This document shows positions 17,017 through 26,400 of a stretch of 64,000 nucleotides of DNA, piece by piece (positions within the stretch are counted from its first letter, which is position 1; each line of letters opens with the position of its first letter). The notes beneath the pieces were generated by a model that was not told where the DNA came from, searched no databases, and saw only the letters and a list, made by a program, of their open reading frames with translations. This stretch comes from Streptosporangium becharense. Lineage in GTDB: Bacteria; Actinomycetota; Actinomycetes; Streptosporangiales; Streptosporangiaceae. Where the stretch lies: NCBI RefSeq assembly GCF_014204985.1, contig NZ_JACHMP010000001.1, forward strand, positions 6,324,001 to 6,388,000, given 5' to 3'. The position numbers and the translations under genes are program-made.

Positions 17017-17502
17017 ATGGGAATCCGTGATATCGCCATCAGCACTCTCGCCGGCGCGCCGACCACCCTGGCGGAGCTGGCCGGAGACAAGTCGGTCCTC
17101 GTGGTGAACGTCGCCTCCAGGTGTGGTCTCACCCCGCAGTACGAGGGCCTGGTCCAGCTCCAGCGCACCTACGGCGAGCGGGGCTTCACCGTCGTCGGCG
17201 TCCCCTGCAACCAGTTCTACGGCCAGGAGCCCGGAACCGCCGAGGAGATCCAGGAGTTCTGCTCCACCACCTACGGTGTCGACTTCCCGCTGCTGGAGAA
17301 GATCGAGGTCAACGGCGACGGCCGGCACCCGCTCTACGCCGAGCTCACCCGCACGCCGGACGCCGAGGGCAAGGCGGGCGACGTCGAGTGGAACTTCGAG
17401 AAGTTCCTCCTCGCGCGCGACGGCGAGGTTCTGGCCCGCTTCCGGCCGCGTGTGGAGCCCGGCGACCCCGCCGTCACCGAGGCGATCGAGAAGTCCCTCT
17501 AG
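17017..17502 (+). CDS. Glutathione-peroxidase family peroxidase, Cys type
   Basis: Thioredoxin-fold peroxidase reducing hydroperoxides. In actinobacteria, which use mycothiol, such enzymes usually take electrons from thioredoxin; that is family knowledge. The peroxidatic Cys is in VASRCGLTPQYEGL. The Gln and Trp of the catalytic set are in CNQFYGQEPG and VEWNFEKFL. 161 residues from ATG 17017. Cysteine, not selenocysteine: there is no in-frame TGA. Its 3' end overlaps the convergent LacI gene by 29 bases. Confidence 0.95.
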   Translation: MGIRDIAISTLAGAPTTLAELAGDKSVLVVNVASRCGLTPQYEGLVQLQRTYGERGFTVVGVPCNQFYGQEPGTAEEIQEFCSTTYGVDFPLLEKIEVNGDGRHPLYAELTRTPDAEGKAGDVEWNFEKFLLARDGEVLARFRPRVEPGDPAVTEAIEKSL

Positions 17503-18472
17503 CCGCACAGCTGCCCCTGACGATCAGTTCGGTGGGCAGCAGCGCGCCGCGCGGGCGTCGGCCGCCGGTCCGCAGCACGAGCTCGGCCGCGCGGTAGCCG
17601 ATGTCCCGCGCGGGCTGGGCGATCACCGTCAGCGGCGGGGAGCACAGCTCGGCCCAGGGCACGTCGTCGAACATGATCAGAGACAGGTCCCTGGGGATGC
17701 GCAGGTCCAGCTCCCGGGCCGCGAGCACCGCGGCCTCGCCCAGCAGGTTGCCCCCGGCGAGCACCGCGGTGACGTCGGGCCGGTGCTGGAAGAGCCCTGC
17801 CGCGGCGGCGTAGGCGGAGTCGCGGCTGCCCCGCGCGACCACGATCAGATCCTCGTCCACCAGGGAGCCCAGCGCCTCGCGGAAGACCGAGAGCCGCTGC
17901 CCCTGCCCGGGGCCGCCCAGGTAGGCGATGCGGCGGTGCCCCAGGCCCGTCAGGTAGTCGACCGCGGTGCGCACCCCGGCGCGGTCGTCGGCCAGCACCG
18001 CCGGTACGTCCGTGCGGCCGGCCGGGAGGCGGTGCGCGAAGGCCATGGTGAGCCCGGTGCGCAGGGTCGGGGCCCAGATCTCCCCGTCTCCGGACGGGAC
18101 CGCGACCACCCGGTCGACCCCCTGCTCCAGGAGGGTTCCGATCATCTCGGCCTCGCGTTCGGGGTCGTCGCCGGTGGTGCCCAGGATCACCGGCTCGCCC
18201 GCCGAACGCGCGCAGGCGAGCACGCCGTCGGCCAGGCGGCCGTAGAAGGAGTCGGTGATGTCGGGCAGCAGCAGCCCGATTCCGCCCGAGCGCCGCTGGC
18301 GCAGGTTGCGGCCGAGCGCGCTGGGCCGGTAGTCGAGCTGGGCCGCGACGGTCAGCACCCGCTCCCTGGTCGCGGGGCTCGCCGAGCCGCCGGACAGAAC
18401 CCGTGACACCGTGGCGACCCCCACGCCCGCGGCCTCCGCGACGTCCTTGATCGTCGTACGACGCATGTTCAT
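17474..18472 (-). CDS. LacI-family transcriptional regulator
   Basis: Repressor with the LacI helix-turn-helix and hinge (TTIKDVAEAAGVGVATVSRV, then YRPSALGRNLRQ) and a periplasmic-binding-protein-like sensor domain. 332 residues from ATG 18472; ATG 18466 is also possible. Divergent from an MsiK-like sugar-transport ATPase, with a LacI-type operator over its own start and a similar site in the ATPase leader, so it probably controls sugar uptake and itself. The effector sugar cannot be read from the sequence. Overlaps the peroxidase gene tail-to-tail. Confidence 0.93.
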   Translation of the reverse strand: MNMRRTTIKDVAEAAGVGVATVSRVLSGGSASPATRERVLTVAAQLDYRPSALGRNLRQRRSGGIGLLLPDITDSFYGRLADGVLACARSAGEPVILGTTGDDPEREAEMIGTLLEQGVDRVVAVPSGDGEIWAPTLRTGLTMAFAHRLPAGRTDVPAVLADDRAGVRTAVDYLTGLGHRRIAYLGGPGQGQRLSVFREALGSLVDEDLIVVARGSRDSAYAAAAGLFQHRPDVTAVLAGGNLLGEAAVLAARELDLRIPRDLSLIMFDDVPWAELCSPPLTVIAQPARDIGYRAAELVLRTGGRRPRGALLPTELIVRGSCAARGTSRSPR

Positions 18473-18485
18473 GGAAACGATTCCA
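18472..18485. promoter_or_regulatory. LacI-type operator 1
   Basis: Near-perfect palindrome TGGAAACGATTCCA, with the central CG typical of LacI/GalR sites. It overlaps the start of the LacI gene, implying autorepression. Confidence 0.6.
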
Positions 18486-18558
18486 TCATGTGTTCCGCTT
18501 CTGATCCAGCGCGGAGTCGTAACGTTCCCCCGCTGAAAAGCGGATATCAGATGACCTC

Positions 18559-18587
18559 TTGACATGCATGTCCGCTTCCGGTGAGAT
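18559..18587 (+). promoter_or_regulatory. Candidate promoter of the MsiK-like ATPase gene
   Basis: A consensus -35 TTGACA at 18559-18564 is followed after 17 bases by TGAGAT at 18582-18587. Operator-like TGAAAACGTATCCA starts four bases downstream, where a repressor would block initiation. Confidence 0.5.
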
Positions 18588-18590
18588 GCA

Positions 18591-18604
18591 TGAAAACGTA
18601 TCCA
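18591..18604. promoter_or_regulatory. LacI-type operator 2
   Basis: TGAAAACGTATCCA matches operator 1 at most positions, including both AAACG and TCCA blocks, and sits just after the candidate promoter of the ATPase gene. Confidence 0.5.
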
Positions 18605-18649
18605 CATTCGGGTGAACGCGGGGTTGGCCCGAGGCGACAAGGACTGTGC

Positions 18650-19867
<1,218 letters not shown>

Positions 19868-19922
19868 CCGGCCGTGCGGGCCCGCGAAGGGCCCGCCCCC
19901 TGGCCCCCTCGGTAAGACCGGC

Positions 19923-19963
19923 AAGGGCCCGCGCCACGACCCCCTCCCGTGGCGCGGGCCCTT
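19923..19963 (+). terminator. Strong hairpin after the MsiK-like gene
   Basis: A perfect 16-base-pair stem (AAGGGCCCGCGCCACG with its complement) and a 9-base loop, 55 bases after the stop. Confidence 0.8.
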
Positions 19964-20056
19964 CCCGTATCCCGTACCACCTACCCCGGCGGGCAGGTAA
20001 CGGCCCGCTTGCCCCCTCGTGTCCGTTCGCACGTGCCCTCGCGGCCCTGCGGATCC

Positions 20057-20167
20057 GCGGATCTGTGCGGGCTCTCCGGGGCCCGTGGGCCCGCGTGGAT
20101 TCCCTGGGGCCCGCGGGCCCGTGCGGGCTCTGCGGGCCCCGCGGATCCGTGCGGGCTCTCCGGGACC
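20057..20167. repeat. G/C-rich direct repeats
   Basis: A 27-base unit (GCGGATCYGTGCGGGCTCTC then CGGGRCC) occurs at 20057-20083 and 20141-20167, with a partial third copy near 20118. It is non-coding, between the ATPase terminator and the dehydrogenase stop. The rest of the 19.87-20.20 kb gap shows nothing else. Confidence 0.75.
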
Positions 20168-20198
20168 TGCGGGCCCGCTCCCGCCCGCGCGGGAGTGG

Positions 20199-20951
20199 TC
20201 AGCGGCGGCCGATGCGCCGGCTGACCTGCCCGGCCAGGTTCGGCGGGACCAGCCTCGCGACCGCCGAGATGACCTTGTAGCGCAGGTCGGGGACGCTCAC
20301 CCGCCTGCCGCGGGCCAGGTCGCGCATGGCCTCACGGACCACGTCGTCCGCCGACAGCCACAGGAAGTCGGGGATGCCCGAGGTGTCTATCGAGGCGCGC
20401 CGGTGGAACTCGGTCCGCACGAACCCGGGGCACAGGGCCATCACCCGCACCCGGCTGCCGGTCAGCTCGGAGGCCGCGGACTCGCTGAAGTTGACCACCC
20501 ACGCCTTGGAGGCGCTGTAGGTGCCGCCGGCGAGGAACGCCGCCACCGACGCCACGTTGACCACCGCGCCTCGGTCACGGGCCTTCATCCCGGGCAGTGC
20601 GGCCAGGGTGAGGCGCAGCACCGCCTCGCAGTGGAGCTTGAGCATCCGCAGCTCCTCCTCCACCGGGACGTCGAGGAAGGAACCGGGGTGGCCGAACCCG
20701 GCGTTGTTCACCAGCAGGTCGACACCCTCGCGGAGCCGTGCCTCGACCTTCTGCAACCCCTCGTCGGTCGCCAGGTCGGCCGGGAGCACCTCGCTGCTCA
20801 CCCCGTAACGCAGGCGCAGTTCCTCGGCGGCCGAGGCGAGGCGCTCGGCGTCGCGGGCGACCAGGACCAGGGAGAACCCGTCCGCGGCCAGGCGGCGGGC
20901 GAAGGCGGCGCCGAGACCGGCCGTCGCCCCAGTGATCAATGCGGTTGGCAT
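20199..20951 (-). CDS. Short-chain dehydrogenase/reductase
   Basis: NAD(P)-dependent oxidoreductase of the classical SDR family. The cofactor motif TGATAGLGAAFARR is at the N-terminus, with NNAGFG near residue 85. The catalytic Ser and YxxxK are in NVASVAAFLAGGTYSASKAW. 250 residues, typical. The C-terminal VARLVPPNLAGQVSRRIGRR tail is basic. Substrate unknown; single-gene unit. Confidence 0.93.
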   Translation of the reverse strand: MPTALITGATAGLGAAFARRLAADGFSLVLVARDAERLASAAEELRLRYGVSSEVLPADLATDEGLQKVEARLREGVDLLVNNAGFGHPGSFLDVPVEEELRMLKLHCEAVLRLTLAALPGMKARDRGAVVNVASVAAFLAGGTYSASKAWVVNFSESAASELTGSRVRVMALCPGFVRTEFHRRASIDTSGIPDFLWLSADDVVREAMRDLARGRRVSVPDLRYKVISAVARLVPPNLAGQVSRRIGRR

Positions 20952-21334
20952 GCCTGAAGTTTAGAGAGAACGCGGACCCGCCGCGGACGTGCGTCCGGCG
21001 CCGCGCGTCGTTCCGTCACCGGTTCCCGTGGCGGCCCGAGGAGTTGCGGCCGCGTTCCGTCGCCGGTTCCCACGGCACCGCGAGGACTTCCGGTCGTCCG
21101 CGTCCCGCTCTCCGGGCGGGCTGCCGGCCGCCCGCGACCCGCTGCTCTCCAGCCGGGCGTGCCGTCCGGGGGAGCGTCAGTGATCGGAAAACAACCGATG
21201 ATCGTTCGGCAAGGGGGGCGAGCCGGGCAGACCGTTATTTCCGGATGGCAAATATAACGGGTTCCGGAGACATGTCGCTTGTGTTCCAAGCGTCTTGTCC
21301 TATGGCCTAAATCATCGCCACAGGGAGCTCGTAA
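20952..21334. other. Divergent intergenic region upstream of the LPXTG-protein gene
   Basis: About 380 bases without a gene. The distal part becomes A/T-richer and contains a TATAAC -10-like hexamer at 21253-21258, but no clear -35. A GGGAG ribosome site precedes the LPXTG-protein start. Confidence 0.4.
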
Positions 21335-22345
21335 ATGGCCAGAAAACACTTAATATCTATTCTCCTCGCGGTGACGGCCGGAGGCGGACTGACGCTCGGA
21401 TCCACCGGAACGGTGCTCGCCGCGACCCATCTGTCGGCACCGGTGCTCGCCGGGAATTCGCCGCTTTATCCGCCGCTGCCGGATTATCTGGTCGAGGCTC
21501 TGGCGATCGCCGACGCCGCGGAAGAGGTTTACGACGAGGCCGTGGACATCCTGGAGGAGGCCGAGAACATCCTGGAGGAGGCACAGGAGGTCGCCGACGA
21601 GGCCGCGCTCCTCACCGAGGTCGACCTCATCGGCGCGCGGGTCGCCTCCGGCGCCGAGGAGATCGACCCGGCCGCCGCGCGGACCGCGTCCGCCACCCGG
21701 GGAGCCGGCCGCGCCGCCGCGCGGACCGCCTCCGACGCGGCGCGGGTGGCCACCGGCACGGTGCGATCCGCCGCCGGGACGATCGACCCCGAGGTCAGGA
21801 AGCTCGCCGACAGGGCGGAGGAGATCGCCGACGAGGCCATGCGGATCACCGCCGAGGCCGAGCGGATCATCGTCAGGGCCGAGGACATCGTCACCGAGGC
21901 CGAGGAGATCATCTCGCTGGCCCAGGGCGTCGACCCGGTCGCCGTGGGCATCGCCACCAAGGCGGCGCGGGTCGCCACCGAGGCGGCGCGGATCGCCACC
22001 AAGGCCGAGGCGATCTCCAGGGAGGCCGAGGAACTCGCCTTGGAGGTCGCGCGGCTGGACGACGACGATGACCACGGCAACGGCAACGGCAACGGGAGGG
22101 ACGACCACGGCAAGAAGGACAAGCATGTCTTCCCGGTCGACTTCGACGACTTCGACGACTGCGAGGACGACTGCTTCGACGACTGCTTCGACTGCGGGCC
22201 CGGCCCGGGACCGGTGGCCGAGGAACTGCCGTTCACGGGTGCCCCGGTGACGTTCGCGGCGACCCTCGGCGGCGGTCTGCTGCTCGCGGGCACCGCGGGT
22301 GCGCTGGCCCTCGCGCGGCGCCGCCGGTCCGCCGGTACGGAGTGA
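21335..22345 (+). CDS. LPXTG cell-wall-anchored helical protein with Cys/Asp-rich segment
   Basis: 336 residues. Signal peptide (MARKHLISILLAVTAGG, then TVLAAT). Residues ~50-240 are helical and Glu/Ala-rich, made of irregular repeats such as EEIADEAMRITAEAERI and ARVATEAARIATKAEAI, so probably a coiled-coil stalk. Next comes an Asp/Gly/Asn-rich linker and a segment (near residues 268-285) in which four Cys alternate with Asp and Phe (CEDDC, CFDC). The C-terminus is a classic sortase signal: LPFTGAP, a hydrophobic helix and RRRR. It is probably anchored to peptidoglycan. The Cys/Asp cluster could bind metal or form disulfides; this is inference. The next gene starts nine bases downstream. Confidence 0.85.
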   Translation: MARKHLISILLAVTAGGGLTLGSTGTVLAATHLSAPVLAGNSPLYPPLPDYLVEALAIADAAEEVYDEAVDILEEAENILEEAQEVADEAALLTEVDLIGARVASGAEEIDPAAARTASATRGAGRAAARTASDAARVATGTVRSAAGTIDPEVRKLADRAEEIADEAMRITAEAERIIVRAEDIVTEAEEIISLAQGVDPVAVGIATKAARVATEAARIATKAEAISREAEELALEVARLDDDDDHGNGNGNGRDDHGKKDKHVFPVDFDDFDDCEDDCFDDCFDCGPGPGPVAEELPFTGAPVTFAATLGGGLLLAGTAGALALARRRRSAGTE

Positions 22346-22353
22346 TCGGATAA

Positions 22354-24138
22354 GTGACGAACAGGAGACGACGCCGAGTGGTCGTCGCCGGCCTGCTGGC
22401 CCCCGCCGCCCTGGTGGTGGCCGGGGGCTGGTCGGCCCATCTCGGCCTGCGGGTGCGTGACCACCTCGACGCCACCAGGGCCGCGCTGGTCCAGTTGCGC
22501 GCCGCGGTGGCCGCCGGTGACCTGAGTCCCGTTTCCCCCGTGCTGGCCGAGGCCCGGCGGCACGCCGCCGAGGCCCGGCGCCTCACCGAGGGGCCGGACT
22601 GGTGGGTGCTGGCCCACACCCCGGTGGTGGGGGACGCGGCCACCACCGTACGCGGCCTGGCGTGGGCCGCCGCCGAGCTGACCGAGGCGTTCTCCGGCGT
22701 GCAGCGGGCCGGCACCCCCCTCATGACGATCTCCACGCCCTCCTTGGTCGACATGGGACGGCAGCTGGCCGCGCTCGACGCCGCCGCCCCGGCCCTGGAC
22801 GAGGCCGCCACCCGGCTCCGGCGGGCGGACTCCCGCCTGGCCGCCACCCCCGCCGTCACCGGTGTGCGGCAGGTGGACGAGGCGCGGGGCACCGCGCTGG
22901 CCGAGATCGGCCGGCTGCGCGACCTGGTCCGCGACGCGGCGGACACCGCGGCCCTGCTGCCCCCCATGCTCGGCCGCGACGGCCCGCGCCGCTACTTCCT
23001 GGCCTTCCAGACCAACGCCGAGGCGCGGGGCACCGGGGGCCTGGTCGGCGCCTTCGGCATCCTGAAGGCCGACCGGGGCCGGATCAGCATCGAGCGGCTC
23101 TCGGTCAACAACGGACTGACCAACAGTCCCGTCCCCGTCGTCGACCACGGCACCGCCTACCGCGAGCGTTACGGGGCGAGCGCCACCAGGATGCTCTCCA
23201 TCTCCAACCTCTCCCCGCACTTCCCGTACGCGGCGGCCACCTGGACCCGGCTGTGGGAACGGCAGCACGGCCGCCGCCTCGACGGAGCGCTCGCCACCGA
23301 CCCGGTGGGCCTGGCCCACCTGCTGAAGATCATCGGCCCCGTCACGCTCCCCGGCGGGGAGAAGGTGACCCCGGCCAACGTCGTCGATCTCACCGAGCGT
23401 GAGGCGTACGCCCGCTACACCGACCCCGCGGCGCGCAAGCGGTTCCTGCTCCGGGTCGCCGGAGCCGTCGCCGAGGCGCTGCCCGCCTCGTTCACCGACC
23501 CCGCCAGGCTGCTGCCGGCGCTGGGACACATGGTGGGGGAGCGGCGGATCCAGGTCTGGAGCCGTCACGGGGCCGAGCAGCGGCGCCTGGCGCGCACCCC
23601 CGCCGCCGGCGTGCTGCCGCAGCGGCCGGGGCCCTTCGCCGCCCTGGTCGTCAACAACTCCGCCGGCGGCAAGCTCGACTACTACCTGGAGCGCTCCGTC
23701 GACTACCGGCTGGGCCCCTGCCGGGACGGCCGGCGCACCACGAACGTCCGGATCCGGCTCACCAACGCCGTCCCGCGCGGCGACCTGCCCTCCTACGTCA
23801 CCGGCCGGCTCGACTCACCGAAACGCCCGCACGTCCCCGGGTCGAACCTGCTGTGGGTCTCGCTGTACGGCGGGATGGGGGCCACGCTGACCGAGGCGCG
23901 GCTGGACGGCAAGCCGGTGCCGGTCATGCGGGAGACCGAGCGGTCCCGCCCGGTCTACTCGGCGCTGCTGGAGTTCGCCCCGCGCCAGTCGAGGACGCTG
24001 GAACTCGATCTCGTCGAGCCCGCCTCGGCGCAGCCCCCGCTGGTGCCGGTGCAGCCGCTCGTCCGGCCGCAGCGGACCCGGATCACCGAGGACCGGGGCG
24101 GCTGCCCCGTGCCGGTGCGTCCCGCAGGCGTCCCCTGA
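22354..24138 (+). CDS. DUF4012-domain membrane-anchored protein
   Basis: 594 residues. One N-terminal hydrophobic helix follows a basic stretch (TNRRRRRVVVAGLLAPAALV), so the large C-terminal part is probably extracytoplasmic. The DUF4012 core is recognisable: YFLAFQTNAEARGTGGLVG, then SPHFPYAAATWTRLWE and ALATDPVGLAHLLKIIGPV. This domain is common in actinobacterial and firmicute surface-polysaccharide loci, but its activity is not established. GTG start eight bases after the LPXTG gene stop, implying cotranscription. Confidence 0.85.
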   Translation: MTNRRRRRVVVAGLLAPAALVVAGGWSAHLGLRVRDHLDATRAALVQLRAAVAAGDLSPVSPVLAEARRHAAEARRLTEGPDWWVLAHTPVVGDAATTVRGLAWAAAELTEAFSGVQRAGTPLMTISTPSLVDMGRQLAALDAAAPALDEAATRLRRADSRLAATPAVTGVRQVDEARGTALAEIGRLRDLVRDAADTAALLPPMLGRDGPRRYFLAFQTNAEARGTGGLVGAFGILKADRGRISIERLSVNNGLTNSPVPVVDHGTAYRERYGASATRMLSISNLSPHFPYAAATWTRLWERQHGRRLDGALATDPVGLAHLLKIIGPVTLPGGEKVTPANVVDLTEREAYARYTDPAARKRFLLRVAGAVAEALPASFTDPARLLPALGHMVGERRIQVWSRHGAEQRRLARTPAAGVLPQRPGPFAALVVNNSAGGKLDYYLERSVDYRLGPCRDGRRTTNVRIRLTNAVPRGDLPSYVTGRLDSPKRPHVPGSNLLWVSLYGGMGATLTEARLDGKPVPVMRETERSRPVYSALLEFAPRQSRTLELDLVEPASAQPPLVPVQPLVRPQRTRITEDRGGCPVPVRPAGVP

Positions 24139-24277
24139 CGGCACCCCCGGTGAAGCCGGCCGAGCACCTCAATGCGTAAAGGACGGCGTGTCGGGGGCGG
24201 CGGCCGGCGGTGGGCGGTCTAGCGTCACACGTTTCCTCCCCGAGCCGAACCGGGGGGTTCCACGCTGGAGGGGCGAG

Positions 24278-25036
24278 ATGACCATGGGGATCGAGAGCGG
24301 GCACGAGGAATGCGGGACACGCTGCTGGCGGGCTCTCCCGGCGGTGGAGTCGGATGACGGCGTTCCGGCGGTGGAGTCGGATGGCCGCGTTCCGGCGGTG
24401 GAGTCGGATGACGGCGTTCCGGCGGCGGAATCTGATGGCCGCGCTCCGGCGGTGGAGCCCGGTGACGGCGCGCGGTTCCGGATCCTGTTCGTGTGCACCG
24501 GCAACATCTGCCGTTCCCCGCTGGCCGAGCGGATGACCCGCGCGGCGCTCGGGCCGTGCCCGGCGGTCCAGGTGATCAGTGCGGGCACCCAGGCCGAGCC
24601 GGGGTTGGAGATGGCCGAGGGTGCCCGGCGGGTGCTGGCGCGGCTCGGCGGGGATCCGGCCGGGTTCGGCTCCCGCCCGCTGACCCCGGAGCTGGTGGCC
24701 GCCGCCGACCTGGTGCTGACGGCCACCTGTGAGCACCGCGCGCGGGCGGTGGACCTGCATCTCGCCGCCGCGGGGAGGGTCTTCACCATCGCCGAGTTCG
24801 GTGCGCTGGCGGAGGCGGTGCCGCCGGCCGGCGTTCCCGGCCACCCGGATCCCGCGCTGCGGGCCCGCGCGCTGGTCGGCCAGGCGCGGGCGCTGCGCGG
24901 GCTGGTCCGGGTCGCCAGGCCCGACATCGCCGACCCGTACGGGGGCTCCTGGCTGGCCTACCGGGCGGCGGGACGGAGGATCACGCGGTCACTGGCCGTT
25001 CCGCTCCGGTTGCTCAGACACCCGCCGGCGTCTTGA
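24278..25036 (+). CDS. Low-molecular-weight protein-tyrosine phosphatase (Wzb-like) with repeat extension
   Basis: Cytoplasmic phosphatase. The P-loop FVCTGNICRSPLAERM (CX5R) is near residue 73, and the general-acid Asp-Pro is in ADPYGGSW near the C-terminus. 252 residues from ATG 24278 with a GGAGGGG site. That is ~80 residues longer than usual at the N-terminus: the extension is a five-unit PAVESDxGx repeat encoded by a 27-base tandem repeat. It converges on a Wzc-like tyrosine kinase with a 23-base overlap, and such phosphatases dephosphorylate the kinase's Tyr tail in polysaccharide export. The P-loop makes the assignment secure; the pairing is inferred. Confidence 0.9.
   Translation: MTMGIESGHEECGTRCWRALPAVESDDGVPAVESDGRVPAVESDDGVPAAESDGRAPAVEPGDGARFRILFVCTGNICRSPLAERMTRAALGPCPAVQVISAGTQAEPGLEMAEGARRVLARLGGDPAGFGSRPLTPELVAAADLVLTATCEHRARAVDLHLAAAGRVFTIAEFGALAEAVPPAGVPGHPDPALRARALVGQARALRGLVRVARPDIADPYGGSWLAYRAAGRRITRSLAVPLRLLRHPPAS
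24338..24472 (+). repeat. 27-bp tandem repeat, five units, in the phosphatase gene
   Basis: Five in-frame 27-base units begin CCGGCGGTGGAGTCGGATG. Units 1 and 3 are identical, while units 4 and 5 are more diverged. They encode nine-residue repeats (PAVESDDGV type) in the disordered N-terminal extension, so copy number could vary between strains. Confidence 0.9.
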
Positions 25037-26396
25037 CCTCGGTCTCGGCCTCGTAGCCGTAGCCGTATCCGTATCCGTATCCGTAGTACCTGCCGCCGCG
25101 GCTCGGGGCGAAGTTCAGCACGGTGCCCACCACCCGGGCGTTGATCGAGGCCAGCATCTGGGCGGCGTGGGCGATGTGCTCGCGCCTGGTCTTGCCGTGC
25201 CGGGCCACCAGCAGAGCGCCGTCGCAGATCACGGCGAGCGTCGCGGCGTCGGTGACCGGCAGCAGCGGCGGCGCGTCGATGATCACCATGTCGTACGCCG
25301 AGCTCAGCCGGTCGAGCACCTGACGCATCCCGTCCGACCCGAGCAGTTCGCTCGGGTTCGGCGGGATCTGGCCGCTCGGCAGGACCGCCACCTCCGGGTC
25401 GCCCCAGATCTGGATGACGTCCTCCAGCCGGGCCCGGTCGATCAGCACGTCCGTCAGGCCCGTCCCGCCCTCGATGCCCAGGTAGCCCGGGATGCTCGGG
25501 CGGCGCAGGTCGCCGTCCACCAGGATGACCCGCCGGCCCGCCTGGGCGAGGGTGATCGCCAGGTTGGCGGAGGTCGAAGACTTGCCCTCGCCCGGCAGGC
25601 AACTGGTCACCACGAGCGACCTGGGTTTGCGGTCGACGCCGACGAACTGCAGGTTGGTGCGGAGCGAGCGGAACGCCTCGGCCCGGGACGACCGGCCGCG
25701 GCTGCGCAGGATCAACGGGTGACGCTTGGCGTCCCGCTCGTAGCAGATGATGCCCAGGGTGGAGCTGCCGGAGGCGTGGTGCAGCGTCTCGGACGACTTG
25801 ACGGTCGTGTCCAGGCGGTCACGGACGACGATGGCGGCCATGGCCGACAGCAGCGCGATCAGCACGCCCATCAGGAGGTTGACCACGGGCCGTGGGCTGA
25901 TCGGCGCCCCGGGCACCGATGCCTGGTCCACCACCGTGACCTTCACGGTGGGGCGGCTGGCGGGGGTGGGCCGTTCGATCTGGTTGATCAGCTCGGCGAA
26001 CCGCGCTCCCAGCGCGTTGGCCAGGTCGGCGGCCCGCCGGGGGTCGGGGTCGGTGACCGTGGCACGCAGGAGCACGGTGCCGGGCACCGCCTCGGCGGTG
26101 ATGTTCGCCTGGACGCGACCCACGTCGCCGGGGTGGGTGATCTGGCTGACCACACGGCGGCTGGAGAGCAGGTTCGCGTACGAGTGCACCCGCTGCGCCG
26201 ACAGCATTCCCGCCTGGTATGCGGTGGAGAGGCTGCCCTCCCGGTCGTGGCCGGAGACCAGCATGGAGATCGTCGCGATGTACTTCGGCGGAGTGTTGGC
26301 CGTGACCGTGAGCGCCGTGCCCACCCCTAGGACCAGCGACAGGAGGAGGAACGGCCAGTTCCTCCGCATGAGCCGTACGTAGTAGAGCAGATCCAC
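25014..26396 (-). CDS. Wzz/Wzc-like polysaccharide co-polymerase with BY-kinase domain
   Basis: Membrane chain-length regulator fused to a bacterial tyrosine kinase. Two transmembrane helices (WPFLLLSLVLGVGTALTV and VVNLLMGVLIALLSAMA) flank the extracytoplasmic Wzz domain. The kinase has Walker A CLPGEGKSSTSANLA, Walker A' VILVDGDLRRP and Walker B VIIDAPPLLPV. The tail is a run of alternating Tyr-Gly (YYGYGYGYGYGY), the autophosphorylation cluster. I chose GTG 26396, which gives VDLLYYVRLMRRNWPF as the family usually begins; ATG 26435 or 26468 are alternatives. It overlaps the phosphatase gene tail-to-tail and the transferase gene may be coupled upstream. Confidence 0.93.
   Translation of the reverse strand: MDLLYYVRLMRRNWPFLLLSLVLGVGTALTVTANTPPKYIATISMLVSGHDREGSLSTAYQAGMLSAQRVHSYANLLSSRRVVSQITHPGDVGRVQANITAEAVPGTVLLRATVTDPDPRRAADLANALGARFAELINQIERPTPASRPTVKVTVVDQASVPGAPISPRPVVNLLMGVLIALLSAMAAIVVRDRLDTTVKSSETLHHASGSSTLGIICYERDAKRHPLILRSRGRSSRAEAFRSLRTNLQFVGVDRKPRSLVVTSCLPGEGKSSTSANLAITLAQAGRRVILVDGDLRRPSIPGYLGIEGGTGLTDVLIDRARLEDVIQIWGDPEVAVLPSGQIPPNPSELLGSDGMRQVLDRLSSAYDMVIIDAPPLLPVTDAATLAVICDGALLVARHGKTRREHIAHAAQMLASINARVVGTVLNFAPSRGGRYYGYGYGYGYGYEAETEVKTPAGV
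25053..25088 (-). repeat. 6-bp repeat encoding the Tyr-Gly tail
   Basis: Six consecutive hexamers (GTAGCC/GTATCC on the plus strand) encode the Tyr-Gly run at the kinase C-terminus. The tail length could therefore change by slippage. Confidence 0.85.
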
Positions 26397-26400
26397 TGGG

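Noticed and set aside
17017-17502. Selenocysteine-containing glutathione peroxidase
   Set aside because: The active-site codon encodes Cys; there is no in-frame TGA.
24338-24472. Repeat array resembling CRISPR
   Set aside because: The units are contiguous with no spacers, in frame, and code for a nine-residue repeat.
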